Assembly (NCBI RefSeq): GCF_033473495.1
Contig: NC_088937.1
Span: 2,666,001-2,730,000 of the forward strand
DNA: 64,000 bases
Reading direction: 5' to 3'
Source: Cercospora beticola
Lineage: Eukaryota; Ascomycota; Dothideomycetes; Mycosphaerellales; Mycosphaerellaceae
Below, piece after piece: positions 54,762 to 64,000 of this stretch. A program made the position numbers and the translations under genes. Each line of letters begins with the position of its first letter. Position 1 is the first letter of the stretch. The notes under the pieces are model-generated. The model ran no database searches. It was not told the origin of the DNA and saw nothing but the letters and a program-made list of their open reading frames with translations.

Positions 54762-55904
54762 CTACCACTCGCGGATTTCTCCTCCAGGACCTACGAAATG
54801 CGGGCTGCGCCATGCTGCGATGTTCTTGGAGGCCGCGCGCACAGCGTCTTCGTCAATCTCTATGCCCAAGCCAGGACCAGACATGAGCTTGATGTACCCA
54901 TCCTTGACGTCCCACACTTCGGGATTCGTGTGATAGCTCGTCAAATCAGATCCGCCAACGTTGTAGTGGATTCCTAGTGGCATTTCTTGGATCGCGAAGT
55001 TGGCACATGTAGCATCCACCTGGACGCTCGCCGCCAGAGCAATAGGTCCCAGTGGACAGTGTGGAGCGAGTGCAATGTCGTACGCTTCGGCCATCTTGGC
55101 TATGCGATGCGTCTCAGAGATACCTCCACAGTGAGCGATGTCTGGCTGGATCACATCGACACACCTTGCTTCGAGGAAGGGCTTGACATCCCATCGGCTG
55201 TGGAGCCTCTCTCCGAGCGCGATAGGCGTGCTTACATGACGAGACAGCTCCTGGATCTCTCCAACATTCTCAGATAGCAGAGGTTCTTCGATGAAGAGCG
55301 GTCGCTCAGGCTCGAGCAACTTGGCCAACTGCTTCGCCATTGGCTTGTGGACTCTTCCATGGAAGTCCACGCCAGCATCCAGCCCCAGACTTCTCACCGT
55401 TTTCACACGCTCGAGACATGCATCGAGCTTGCTCGGTGAATCAAGCCATCCCAAATCCTCTGTGGCATTCATCTTGACCGCCGTGAATCCAGCTGCAAGT
55501 CGTCCCTTGGCCATGGTTTCCACGTCATTCGGTCGATCACCTCCAATCCAAGCATAAACTCTGAGCTGATCCCTCACCTTACCACCTAGCAGCTGATATA
55601 TTGGCAGATTCAGTTTCCTCGCCTTGAGGTCCCACAAAGCAATGTCCACGCCTGACAGTGCCGACATCAGCACAGGTCCTCCCCGGTAGAAACCCATGCG
55701 ATAACCCAATTGCCAGATGTGCTCGATATCGTCCGCTTCTTGCCCAACGAACCTCTCGGCGAACGAGTCCAAACAGCCCTCCACAGCCTCCGTATGGCCC
55801 TCCAAGCTGGCCTCTCCCCAGCCAGCATTGCCAGCATCATCCGTGATCTTGACGAACAGCCATCGAGGAGGAAGACGGAAGTATTCAATCGTCTTGATCA
55901 GCAT
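54762..55904 (-). CDS. Enolase-superfamily sugar-acid dehydratase, D-galactonate-dehydratase-like
   Basis: A single-exon, 380-residue cytosolic enzyme of the mandelate racemase/muconate-lactonising group of the enolase superfamily. The metal ligands are D180 (VDFHGR), E206 (FIEEPLL) and E232 (ALGERLHSRW), with H182 and H282 (APHCPLGPIA) as the acid/base pair, as in bacterial DgoD. The conserved N-terminal capping domain (WLFVKITDDAGNAGWGEASLEG, YRGGPVLMSALSGVDIALWDLK) and the 380-residue length also match DgoD. DgoD converts D-galactonate to 2-keto-3-deoxygalactonate. Fungal L-galactonate dehydratase belongs to the same superfamily but is usually longer. The neighbour is a GH2 glycosidase, so the pair may serve galactoside breakdown (inference). 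Confidence 0.9.
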   Translation of the reverse strand: MLIKTIEYFRLPPRWLFVKITDDAGNAGWGEASLEGHTEAVEGCLDSFAERFVGQEADDIEHIWQLGYRMGFYRGGPVLMSALSGVDIALWDLKARKLNLPIYQLLGGKVRDQLRVYAWIGGDRPNDVETMAKGRLAAGFTAVKMNATEDLGWLDSPSKLDACLERVKTVRSLGLDAGVDFHGRVHKPMAKQLAKLLEPERPLFIEEPLLSENVGEIQELSRHVSTPIALGERLHSRWDVKPFLEARCVDVIQPDIAHCGGISETHRIAKMAEAYDIALAPHCPLGPIALAASVQVDATCANFAIQEMPLGIHYNVGGSDLTSYHTNPEVWDVKDGYIKLMSGPGLGIEIDEDAVRAASKNIAAWRSPHFVGPGGEIREW

Positions 55905-56911
55905 TTTGCTAGAAGTTCGTGAGAAAGCGGTGAACAGACAAGACTTGGGTCAATAAAACAACAGTCACGAAACACACAGTGAGAACAGCAAGACAGTAGT
56001 CAAGCACTCCACATGCTGGTTCAATGCCGTGGTCGGTGGTTGATTGTGGATACAATTCAATGCCCGGAGAGAGCTGCCCCGAACCCCGCTAACGCATCGG
56101 CCAGGTCTTCAAAGGCCGACGAGATGCCGATTGTCACTGTGACATACACCCCAAATGGTCGTGTGAAATAATGTGAGTGCTGCCACTTCTGTGCATCCTC
56201 TAGGTATATGACTTGATTGGCACTGCCTGCCCCAGCGCTAGCTCATGTGTTTGTCGAGACCGGGCTCAAGGAAGCGTGATATATCAATCATTGGCACACG
56301 TTGGACCAGCGCTAGAGCATGTCAGCCCATGATTCTTCATGACCGCATGAGGTCCACCGTGCACGGGAACGCTCTGTCGCACGATCGTGCCTCAAACATC
56401 GAGAGGTATACACTGGAAGTACCTGCGGTTCCAGACGATGATTGGAAGTCTGGACGACGAAGCTAGTGAATGTCTTTTGCATCCGCGGATGGCGCGATAA
56501 AATCGTCGATGGTTTGTTATTGTTAGCATGTGTGCTACATGGGTATGCTCGAGCTGTGTAGCTGTGGCGGGCCTGGACTTCACGTCTGAAATCTCGCCTA
56601 ACGCCATCTCACGCTCGTTATGCTGTGTAACATTGACGATCCTTGAGCGTGGCGAGCGAGCATGAGAGCCACTGGCATTTCAAAGAATGACATTCTGATA
56701 TGGGACTTGCTGCTCCACGACAACGCCTGGGAACGTGAGAGACAAGACCAAAGAAATCATTACGGAAATTATTCAGCTCTAGTGGAGGTAACAAAGCTGC
56801 CATGCGCATTATGCTCGGCCAGAGTTGCATCGCACCGACACGGTGGCAGTCTGGTCGTGGTGAAGACTTATTCTACTAATAAGTATAGTCTGCTTGCTCA
56901 CAATCCAAAGT
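55905..56911. other. 1-kb intergenic region
   Basis: Contains the promoter of the dehydratase and the 3' end of the hydrolase. No gene is supported; short frames only. Confidence 0.5.
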
Positions 56912-58006
56912 CTAGGCTGCTAATATGGCGCTCCGGACGTTCTGCTCATGTAGCTTCGAATACGTCGCGTTCGGCGCATAGGCCATGTATGCGTGCGGCA
57001 TACCCGGATACACATGAAATTCCGTCGGCACCTTAGCCTCAATCAAGCGGCTCGCGTACTTGGTGTCTTCATAGATGAAGATATCCAATTGACCACAGTC
57101 GATATATGTCGGCGGTAAGCCTGCAAGATTCTCTGCTCGCGCTGGTGCAGCATATTCTGAAACAGCTTTGTGGTCTGAGGAGCCGGCTTTGTCGCCGAGA
57201 AGAGCTTTCCAGCCGGTGATGTTGTCGTCGACTTTCCAGGTTGCGAGTTCTTCGATGTTAGGGAGAGGGGTGAGATTGCGGTCGTCTAGCATGGGGAAGA
57301 TGAGGACTTGCTTGGCGACTGGTGGGGAGAGATTCTGATCGCGTGCAAGAAGGCAGGTTCCGGCTGTTGTTCACGCGAAATGTCAATGTTCTGCCGCAGT
57401 CAGGCAGAGATATAGAGTGAACCGGACTCACCAGCAAGACCACCGCCCGCACTCTCTCCGATCACCACAATCTTGCTAGCATCTATACCGAGCTTCTCGG
57501 CATTCTGGCTCACCCACTGCAGTCCCGCCCAACAGTCATACACAGGAGTAGGATGAGGATTCTCCGGCGCCAATCTGTAACCCACCGCGAAGATCGGAAC
57601 TCCCCATTCTTCGCACTTCTTCGCCGTACCCTTCTCGAATAAATCAACTGACCCAAGGATCATCCCACCTCCATGAATATGAAAGATCGCTCTGCCACCT
57701 TTCGGAGTACCTTCTTTGCGGAACTCAGAAATGGTGAGGACTGTGCCGTCAAAAGACTTGATCGTGTGGTTTGTTCTCTTAACCGAGGGAATATCTGGTA
57801 GAGCGGCGCTCATTTGTTTAAACATGGCGTGGATTGTATCTCGACGGTTTTGAACGTCGCCGGGTGGAAGCTGTGGATTTTGCGTCAGAGAATGGATGTC
57901 TCTACCCTTGTGAGTCGTTCTAGTGACACACCTTCGGCATCGCTGCCATGACCTCAGCGAGAGGGGCTACGGCAGCGGCATACTCTGGATCGAATTGTAA
58001 AGCCAT
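56912..58006 (-). CDS. Alpha/beta-hydrolase, hormone-sensitive-lipase type
   Basis: Three exons on the minus strand (58006-57932, 57870-57432, 57363-56912) encode 321 residues, typical for this esterase family. The oxyanion-hole motif HGGG lies at 91-94, the nucleophile S165 in GESAG, and D265 (CGQLDIF) and H295 (PGMPHAYM) complete the triad. No signal peptide, so it is cytosolic. It would hydrolyse short esters or lactones. Stand-alone hydrolases sometimes release products from highly reducing polyketide synthases that lack a thioesterase, as the synthase here does, but this gene is about 7 kb from it, beyond a ribosomal-protein gene, so the link is weak. Confidence 0.93.
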
Positions 58007-58516
58007 GTTGTCTGGGGGGAACTAGAGACTGTTACTCTGAGATGCAAAATCGAAGACTTAGATTTGTATGACTGGTTTGAGTGAGAGCTCGGGCAATCGG
58101 AAATACGAGCTGAGCTGTGATGTCGTCCTCCCGACCTGCATATATAGGATTGTGCTGCGGACCGCTAGACTCGGTTTCGTACGCAGGGCGCCACATTGCC
58201 TTTCAGCTTGCGGAGCTCATAGCCTAGGTTAGATGCACAACTCGGCTTGATTTTTATGCTGTGCAGCTTTAATCTAACGGATTTGCTGCTCTCTTGTGAT
58301 ACGCACAAGGCGAGCCGGCTGAAATTTCCGTTAATGTATTTGGGCATATCGAAATCGTACGGCTGTGAGGACATGGCTTTCAGAGGTGGGGTGGGGATCA
58401 GATACGGTGCAGCTGTGAAGGATCTTGCCCGTGATCAAGATAGGGCCCGAAAGGATTTAACATTGATGAGCTTTGTATCAATACTCCCACTTCCTGCCGC
58501 ATCCACGATACGACGC
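58007..58516. other. Intergenic region
   Basis: Promoter of the hydrolase and 3' end of the FAD oxidoreductase. Nothing else seen. Confidence 0.5.
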
Positions 58517-60107
58517 TTACTCACCTTTACCTCTCGGAACCCAGTTCATCCAAGTAGACTTCCTCTTCTTTCTCCACTCACCACTGAGCCATGCTTTGCC
58601 TAGAGCAAGTCCTCCTCCACTAAACAACATGATAGGCAGAGCATCTTTCCAGCTGAAATTTTCGACATGCTGCTCGAGCTTCTTTGGATCATGTCGAGCT
58701 TTGTCGAAGATGGTCGGCAACGTAGTGGCATGGTATTTCTCGCGCAAGCTGTTATACCACTTGCGATCGAATGGTCGCCACCAGTCCTCTTCCGATGCGA
58801 AAGACGCAGCATACATCCATTTCATACCTCCGACCTCGTGCAGCTTATCTTCAATGGCTTTGTTTTCTTTGAGATAGCAGTCGAGATCGGCTTCAATGGG
58901 TGACCCCCAAATTCCGACGTTCAGCATGAGCTCCGGACTTCCGTCGGCTTTCTTTTCCGTAGTGTGGGGATGTAACGTCGGAGCTGGAGTCTGTTTCAAA
59001 GGGCAGAGCCATAGCGGCCAGATCTTGATCTCCTCGGTCTCCCATTCGATGAACTCTTTTGCAGCTGACATAGGAATAGCCACGTCTTGAATGATCTGAA
59101 TATTGAGGTAAAGCGAATGCATTGCTGCGTAGAGCATTCGCGTATGTAGAAAATCGTCCAGCCAGTATCGCGTGCGCTTGGTGAAGGGAACGGCGCCCTT
59201 CGTCATCTCGAAAATGCTGGCGCCTACCCAGAAGCCGCCTCGGTCGTAGCGGAAGTAGTACTCTGGAAGCGGAATGAGCTCTGTGACTGGGCCGTTGCTC
59301 GCTTTCAGACGCTCCTCTACGTGCCAGGCGAACCAGGGATCACTGGGCGCAGAAAATCGAGCGACGGCTACACCAGGAGTGCGCTCGTTAGTGCGTCGGC
59401 CAGTAATAATAGCACCTGAAGTCTTTGACCACAAAATACCGTCAACATAGTCGGACTTGTCGTATTGGGCACCGGAAGTGAAGTGTTTGACCTTTTCGAC
59501 GGCTTCCTCGATGCTAGAGACAGGATGGTATGTCGTCTCGACATATTTTTGCGCTTTCTCGAGGCGGATTGCGAGCAGGGTTACAACACCAAATGATCCC
59601 AGACCTCCTGCTGCACCATGGAACAAGTCCGGAAGATTGGTCTCAGAGCATGTAACGACCTCGCCATTTGCCAGGACCATTTCCACTGACTCGAGAGTCT
59701 GATTGAAGAAGCCATGTTTGTAAGAGGAGCTCTCGCCAGTGGTGCCAGAGTAGCCACCTCCAACAGTGATACCTATACATGTCAACAGCTGAATATAGAG
59801 CGAGGACCTTCAGTTGTGACTCACCAGGGAAGTCTGCCACGACAGCAGGTGTGAGGTCGTAGGCCAAGGTAGCTTCTACCAGCTTATCCATTGGCACGTT
59901 CGCTTCAACGTACGCCAACATCTTCTCCGTATCAACTTTGAGCACATGGTTTAGTCCGCTCGTATCCACGACATTCTTCTTGTCGCGCAAGGTCTGGTTG
60001 CGACTGCTGTTCGTAGCTCCACGATAGATGCGAAATTTCTGCTTCTTGTCGTAGAACTCCTTCACGCTGCTGGCGATCTGCGCCACCAGCTGGGTGTGTT
60101 TCTCCAT
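58517..60107 (-). CDS. DHCR24/Delta(24)-sterol reductase-like FAD-binding oxidoreductase
   Basis: Two exons on the minus strand (60107-59825 and 59772-58517) encode 512 residues. The FAD-binding PCMH fold is shown by FRIYRGATNSSR (25-36), VEANVPMDKLVEATLAYDL, and VVADFPGITVGGGYSGTTGE at about 89-108 followed by SSSYKHGFFNQTLESVEMV, and by LFHGAAGGLGSFGVVTLLAI. This arrangement is that of the DHCR24/Diminuto family, which reduces the C24 double bond of sterols, and of related fungal proteins of unknown substrate. Fungal ergosterol synthesis normally uses other enzymes for the side chain, so a different substrate is likely. The start at 60107 begins the conserved domain; there is no signal peptide. 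A hydrophobic stretch near residue 475 (PIMLFSGGGLALG) is too short for a sure membrane helix. Confidence 0.85.
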
Positions 60108-60971
60108 GCTTGCTTGGAGAACAACTTCGCAGTGGAGTGAAACGCGAGGATATGGTGTTCTGCATTTTCGGTAAACGTGTCGCGTCGAAACAAAGAGGTG
60201 CGTGGTGGGAGCAAACAATACCAAAATGTCCTACCTATTGTTCTCGAACACGATATCCGTACCATGGTCTCCGCTGCGCTGGGTCAACTTCTCATCGCGT
60301 GCCTATCGTTCTCAGCGTCACGGCGCACGACGCGTTTTGCTGTGTCAGAGCATAGCAAGACCGGGCAAGATCCGCCTGTTCTGCTCTGGTGTTTGCTGCG
60401 GCATTCGCGTGCCATAGCAACCTGAAGTATCCGATCGTATAAGAAAGAGCATATTGCGCGACCGGTGGCTGCAGCAAAGCTCATCTTGTGTAGAGAGGGA
60501 TTGTTTTGTTGTGGTCGCAGAACGAAGGGTCGCCTGAGAAAAGTGGAGCCGCGGTTTGCCGAAGTCCTTCCTTCCTTCTGCTCTTCCGCTCTCCTTGTCT
60601 GCACTACTCTGGTCAAGCACAGTTGCATCTGACGCTTCGGCATCAAATCTTGTGAATGTTCGACATGCTGCTGTCAGCAACTAAACCGCACTGCACTCAT
60701 TGTGTGCAGCACATAGGGCCATGACTCACAGGGTACTCCGGTCATTCACCTTTGGCGACTATTCGGACATGAAGAAACGAAGATTTGCCCCGTATATTCA
60801 CCAACATGCACATGACTCGTGTTCATTCACTTTCCTTACTCCGGCAAATCACAACTTGCGCCTCTTGTATAAATCTTGTCTTCCTAATATACCAATATAC
60901 CAAGTCTTTGGCACTGAGAATCAACTCTTCCACATCCAGCACTAATCTCAGAAACCATAAACCCACTCGAC
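60108..60971. other. Divergent promoter region
   Basis: Separates the FAD oxidoreductase (minus) from the MOSC/reductase gene (plus). Frames here are short and lack motifs. A TATA-like TTGTATAAATC lies at about 60865-60875, roughly 100 bases before the ATG at 60972. Confidence 0.5.
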
Positions 60972-62648
60972 ATGGCGACCGCAAAGAACAACATCGCCAG
61001 AGAGCAAGTACGCGAGCTCAAGGAAGCACCTCTTCCTCTGCCGGGCGTTGTACTCCAGCTCCGTACAGGCAAGAAACAGGCATTCGGTCCAACACAATCA
61101 GCTATCAATAAATTGCAGGTTGAAGGGTCGATCTTCGCAGGCAAGACTGGACTCGACGGAGACGAGCATGTGTACAAGCACCATGGAGGCATTGACCGAG
61201 CTATCCACCAATACAACCCTGATCACTATGCCGACTGGCGAGCAGAAGAACCGCCGGCGCCAGCACTCTTCGACATCGGAGGCTTTGGCGAAAACCTTAC
61301 CACAACCAACATGAATGAAGAAAACGTTTGTGTTGGCGACCTCTATCGTCTCGGAGAGGAAATCATTCTGCAAGTCAGCGAGCCGCGGAATCCGTGCTAT
61401 AAGCTCAATATCCGCTTCCAATGGCCTCGAGTTCTAAAGCGCGTGCAACGTACGGGACGTGTGGGGTGGAACTTCCGCGTGCTGCAGACTGGGTACGTCA
61501 AGAAAGGCGATACGATATCGCTTCTGGAGCGACCGCATCCGAAGTGGTCCGTCATGAACGTCCAGCGCGCCATAAAAGGCAAGGCAGTTCCTCTGTCCTT
61601 GGTCGAGGAGTGCAGCGAGCTGGAGGTGCTTACGTCCAAATTCAGAGATATGGCTCTGCATCGACTGCGATCTTCTCCGAAGCGATACGCCGTCACCAAA
61701 ATTGAGCAAGTTACGCCACGCGTCAAGCAGCTGACATTCAGCCTGCTGGACACGCTGAAGCTCTCCAACTCTGATTTCGAGGACTTCGCTTTTGCGCAGC
61801 TTCGTTTCGGTCCGGATCTCAGTCTGTCGCGGTCTTACTCGATCGTGTCTGGCAACATGAAGACTTTCTGCTTAGGTGTGGCTCTTGACGACCAGTCACG
61901 AGGCGGGTCGGCATATCTGCACCAGCAACTCCGTGTTGGTGACGAGGTTCAAATGGTGCCGGGTGACAGCCCTAAGGCCGTGGCTGACGAAAAATCTTGC
62001 GAGAAGGATGGGTCCATCGCACACCGTCTGATTATCATTGGTGACATTGGTGTCACTGCATTCTTGCCAAAGATCAAATCGTGGCAACAACAAGGTGTAC
62101 CTCTCAGCATTCACTATGCTGTGAGAAGCGATGCTGATGCAGCATACGCCAATGATCTTCCCAAGCAGCCAACCACGACGTACAGCAAGACACGCAACGA
62201 GCGGCTTGAAGTTGAAAGCATCATTCCACCTCCTTCTTCGAAGACCAAACTCTACTGCTGTGGCCCAGCACGACTCATGCAGGCGTGCAAGCAGCTCACT
62301 GACAAACTTGGCTACCCCGAAAACATGGTGCATTTCGAAGATTTCACGGCACCACGCGGCGATGACCTCGGCGATCCCTTTGAGGTCGAGGTCGATGAAC
62401 CGGACACCAAACGCAAGGAGACACTGGTGGTGCCTTCCGATAAGACGCTACTTCAAGTTCTGCACGAGGCCGGCTTTGACAACGTGATGTCGAGCTGTGA
62501 GACAGGTGGTTGTGGCGCGTGCAAGGTCACGTTGTGTGCAGGCAAGGTGGCCTACAACAGCCAGGTGCTGTCAGAGGAGGAGAAAAAGACAGCTATGCAG
62601 AGCTGCGTCGATCGAGGCGTAGGCAAGATCAAGATTGAGATTGATTAG
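60972..62648 (+). CDS. MOSC domain-ferredoxin reductase-[2Fe-2S] ferredoxin fusion protein
   Basis: A single-exon, 558-residue cytosolic redox enzyme. Residues 1-195 are a MOSC domain of the YiiM type (GLDGDEHVYKHHGGIDRAIHQY, FGENLTT, SEPRNPCYKL with the conserved C142 that ligates molybdenum cofactor in this family), then a short 3-alpha linker (about 195-235). Residues 237-460 are a ferredoxin-NADP reductase-like module: RSYSIVSG (287-294) is the flavin-binding RxYS motif and YCCGPARLM is the nucleotide-binding CGP motif. Residues 465-558 are a plant-type ferredoxin with C509, C514, C517 and C545 (SCETGGCGAC...QSC) holding a 2Fe-2S cluster. Bacterial YiiM detoxifies N-hydroxylated bases; the fused fungal form carries its own electron supply and probably acts similarly on N-hydroxylated compounds (inference). 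The ATG follows an A/C-rich leader. Confidence 0.94.
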   Translation: MATAKNNIAREQVRELKEAPLPLPGVVLQLRTGKKQAFGPTQSAINKLQVEGSIFAGKTGLDGDEHVYKHHGGIDRAIHQYNPDHYADWRAEEPPAPALFDIGGFGENLTTTNMNEENVCVGDLYRLGEEIILQVSEPRNPCYKLNIRFQWPRVLKRVQRTGRVGWNFRVLQTGYVKKGDTISLLERPHPKWSVMNVQRAIKGKAVPLSLVEECSELEVLTSKFRDMALHRLRSSPKRYAVTKIEQVTPRVKQLTFSLLDTLKLSNSDFEDFAFAQLRFGPDLSLSRSYSIVSGNMKTFCLGVALDDQSRGGSAYLHQQLRVGDEVQMVPGDSPKAVADEKSCEKDGSIAHRLIIIGDIGVTAFLPKIKSWQQQGVPLSIHYAVRSDADAAYANDLPKQPTTTYSKTRNERLEVESIIPPPSSKTKLYCCGPARLMQACKQLTDKLGYPENMVHFEDFTAPRGDDLGDPFEVEVDEPDTKRKETLVVPSDKTLLQVLHEAGFDNVMSSCETGGCGACKVTLCAGKVAYNSQVLSEEEKKTAMQSCVDRGVGKIKIEID

Positions 62649-62946
62649 GGGCGGAGGACAGACATCGCATTGACTTAGCGCACGAGACTTATTGCCGCTG
62701 GATGATAGAGGCATAGCTCGAATTCTCGTTCTCCTTCTTGAAGCTCTTGAGTCAGATAGGCAGATGTTTGTATACCAGCATCATTCACACAAATTCTCAA
62801 TTCCCGTCACATGTGTCCCTAACAAACAGGTCCCTATACATCATGCCATACTATACCCTCATTCACGACTTATCAGCTCGCCACTACATTACCCTCCCAC
62901 CCTCTCACATCCTCCAAGACGATCAGAACCCCATCTCGCCACAATC

Positions 62947-63375
62947 ATGCCTCACCGCACCCCCAAAACCGTCTCCTTCAGCAAAAAAGACACCATACTC
63001 CCCATCCCTCACCACAAACGCCCCAAAACCGCACCCTCAGACCCCAAAACCCAACGCGCACAACTCAAAAAAGAAATCTCCAGACTCGAACACGATTTCC
63101 TCAAAACTCGCAAATCACGCGAAGCCAATGAACTCAAATATGAGAAATCACATAATATGAAACGGAAACAAGAACAAGCTCGGATGATGGCTTATGTCGA
63201 AGGTTGTAGAATGCGGGAGGCGGTTTTGATGGATTTGTTGAGTGATGCGAAGAATATGTTGAAGTATGTGGAGGAGCATGATAGGTTGCAGGATAAGGGG
63301 TATGCGAGGGGGTATTTGGAGAGGATGGACTTTTGGAGGGAGGGGGTTGTGAGGGAGGTGGGGAGGAGGCGATGA
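62947..63375 (+). CDS. Small basic, helical protein, unrecognised
   Basis: I do not recognise this 142-residue protein. MPHRTPKTVSFSKKDTILPI opens a basic N-terminal tail rich in K, R, P and T, followed by a predicted long helix (about 50-140; RAQLKKEISRLEHDFLKTRK, EQARMMAYVEGCRMREAVLM) with coiled-coil potential. The ATG at 62947 was chosen because the sequence before it in the same frame is promoter-like; the frame is open to 62692. The coding strand is A/C-rich in its first half and G/T-rich in its second, unlike its neighbours. A nuclear or DNA-associated role is possible from the charge only. Confidence 0.55.
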   Translation: MPHRTPKTVSFSKKDTILPIPHHKRPKTAPSDPKTQRAQLKKEISRLEHDFLKTRKSREANELKYEKSHNMKRKQEQARMMAYVEGCRMREAVLMDLLSDAKNMLKYVEEHDRLQDKGYARGYLERMDFWREGVVREVGRRR

Positions 63376-64000
63376 GGATTATTTGGAGCAGGATGAGATT
63401 TGGTGGTTACCAGAAGATGGCAGATTCGTTGTTGGGGTCAGTTGATCACTGTCGATCATTTTCTACTGCTTCTTCGGTATGTTGCATAAGGCGCGTGTCC
63501 AATTGGCAGGAGACTTTTTGATACGATGCTGACTTGGATATAGGTTCAATCGTGTTCGTTCCCTCGGAAAGTAGGCGAGGTACAGAGGCATTATCTTTCG
63601 AGAATCTGCAAGACAGCGAAGACAGCGTCGTCAGACTCGAACATTCGGCGGCGAGACCAGAACATGTGGTTGATGCATATGGCGCAACGAGCTCGTGTCA
63701 CGTTCCAGCCTGGGCTTAACATATAATAGTTCACTTGGTGTCAGTCAGCAGCAGAAGAAAACACAATAAGCTACATCAGAATACCAAAGTCAACGAAGTA
63801 TCAATTATGATTCGGAACTCGATGCCCTTCTGATCCGTGCGGCTCCATCGTGTTGTAAGAAATTGACCGAGACAGCGCAGAATCACGGTGTCTCATCGTT
63901 GACAATACTATTGTCGACAGACTTCGTGAATCTCCCGTGCCATTCTCGTCGCAAGGCACGCCTGTGAAGCGTCTACAAGAGAGTGAAGAACTCGCTGACC
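63376..64000. other. Right-end intergenic sequence
   Basis: No gene is supported to the end of the window. Confidence 0.5.

Noticed and set aside
54051..54977. 308-codon plus-strand frame across the GH2 promoter
   Set aside because: It overlaps the 5' end of the GH2 gene and the 3' end of the dehydratase gene in antisense and is extremely arginine-rich.
56912..58006. The HSL-type hydrolase as the dedicated release enzyme of the polyketide synthase
   Set aside because: The distance, the housekeeping gene in between and the lack of specific features do not support it beyond a possibility.

Overview
This window is nuclear DNA of a filamentous ascomycete, most likely a dothideomycete (class-level placement is inference). 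The evidence is short spliceosomal introns of about 50-65 bases with GT-AG borders and CTAAC/CTGAC branch sites, a Zn2Cys6 regulator, an iterative highly reducing polyketide synthase, a secreted GMC oxidoreductase, and eukaryotic housekeeping genes (Dot1, a CASP golgin, a CORVET/HOPS-type protein, mitochondrial ribosomal protein mL43). I found no rRNA, tRNA, CRISPR array or intact transposon.

Layout. 0-5 kb: a secreted GH31 alpha-glucosidase and an aldo-keto reductase. 5.2-6.2 kb: a decayed repeat tract with a period of about 97 bases. 6-13 kb: a low-complexity charged protein, an EF-hand protein, the histone H3K79 methyltransferase Dot1 and an OBAP/DUF1264 protein. 15-19 kb: an MFS sugar transporter converging on a secreted GMC oxidoreductase. 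19.8-23 kb: a DENN-type (DUF4484) protein and a glutathione S-transferase. 23.5-24.9 kb: a 74-residue protein made of six copies of GPYYTDC-xxQKN, with two decayed copies of the same array beside it, one inverted. 25-31 kb: a head-to-head pair of membrane-trafficking genes. 31-38.3 kb: 7.2 kb with no convincing gene.

38.3-50.3 kb: a Zn2Cys6 factor and a 2,484-residue polyketide synthase (KS-AT-DH-degenerate MT-ER-KR-ACP) transcribed away from each other, the probable core of a small metabolite locus. The mL43 gene at 50.8 kb probably marks its right edge. 51.9-55.9 kb: a secreted GH2 glycosidase and a D-galactonate-dehydratase-like enzyme on the same strand, suggesting use of galactosides. 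56.9-62.6 kb: an HSL-type hydrolase, a DHCR24-like FAD oxidoreductase and a MOSC/ferredoxin-reductase fusion. A small basic protein lies at 62.9 kb.

The most unusual item is the GPYYTDC repeat gene. The heptapeptide is invariant across six copies while six of its seven codons vary synonymously, so selection appears to act on the peptide. There is no signal peptide, a clear 5'-leader intron precedes the start, and related arrays nearby have decayed. It could be a precursor of repeated small peptides, but no obvious processing enzyme lies beside it, so that remains a hypothesis.
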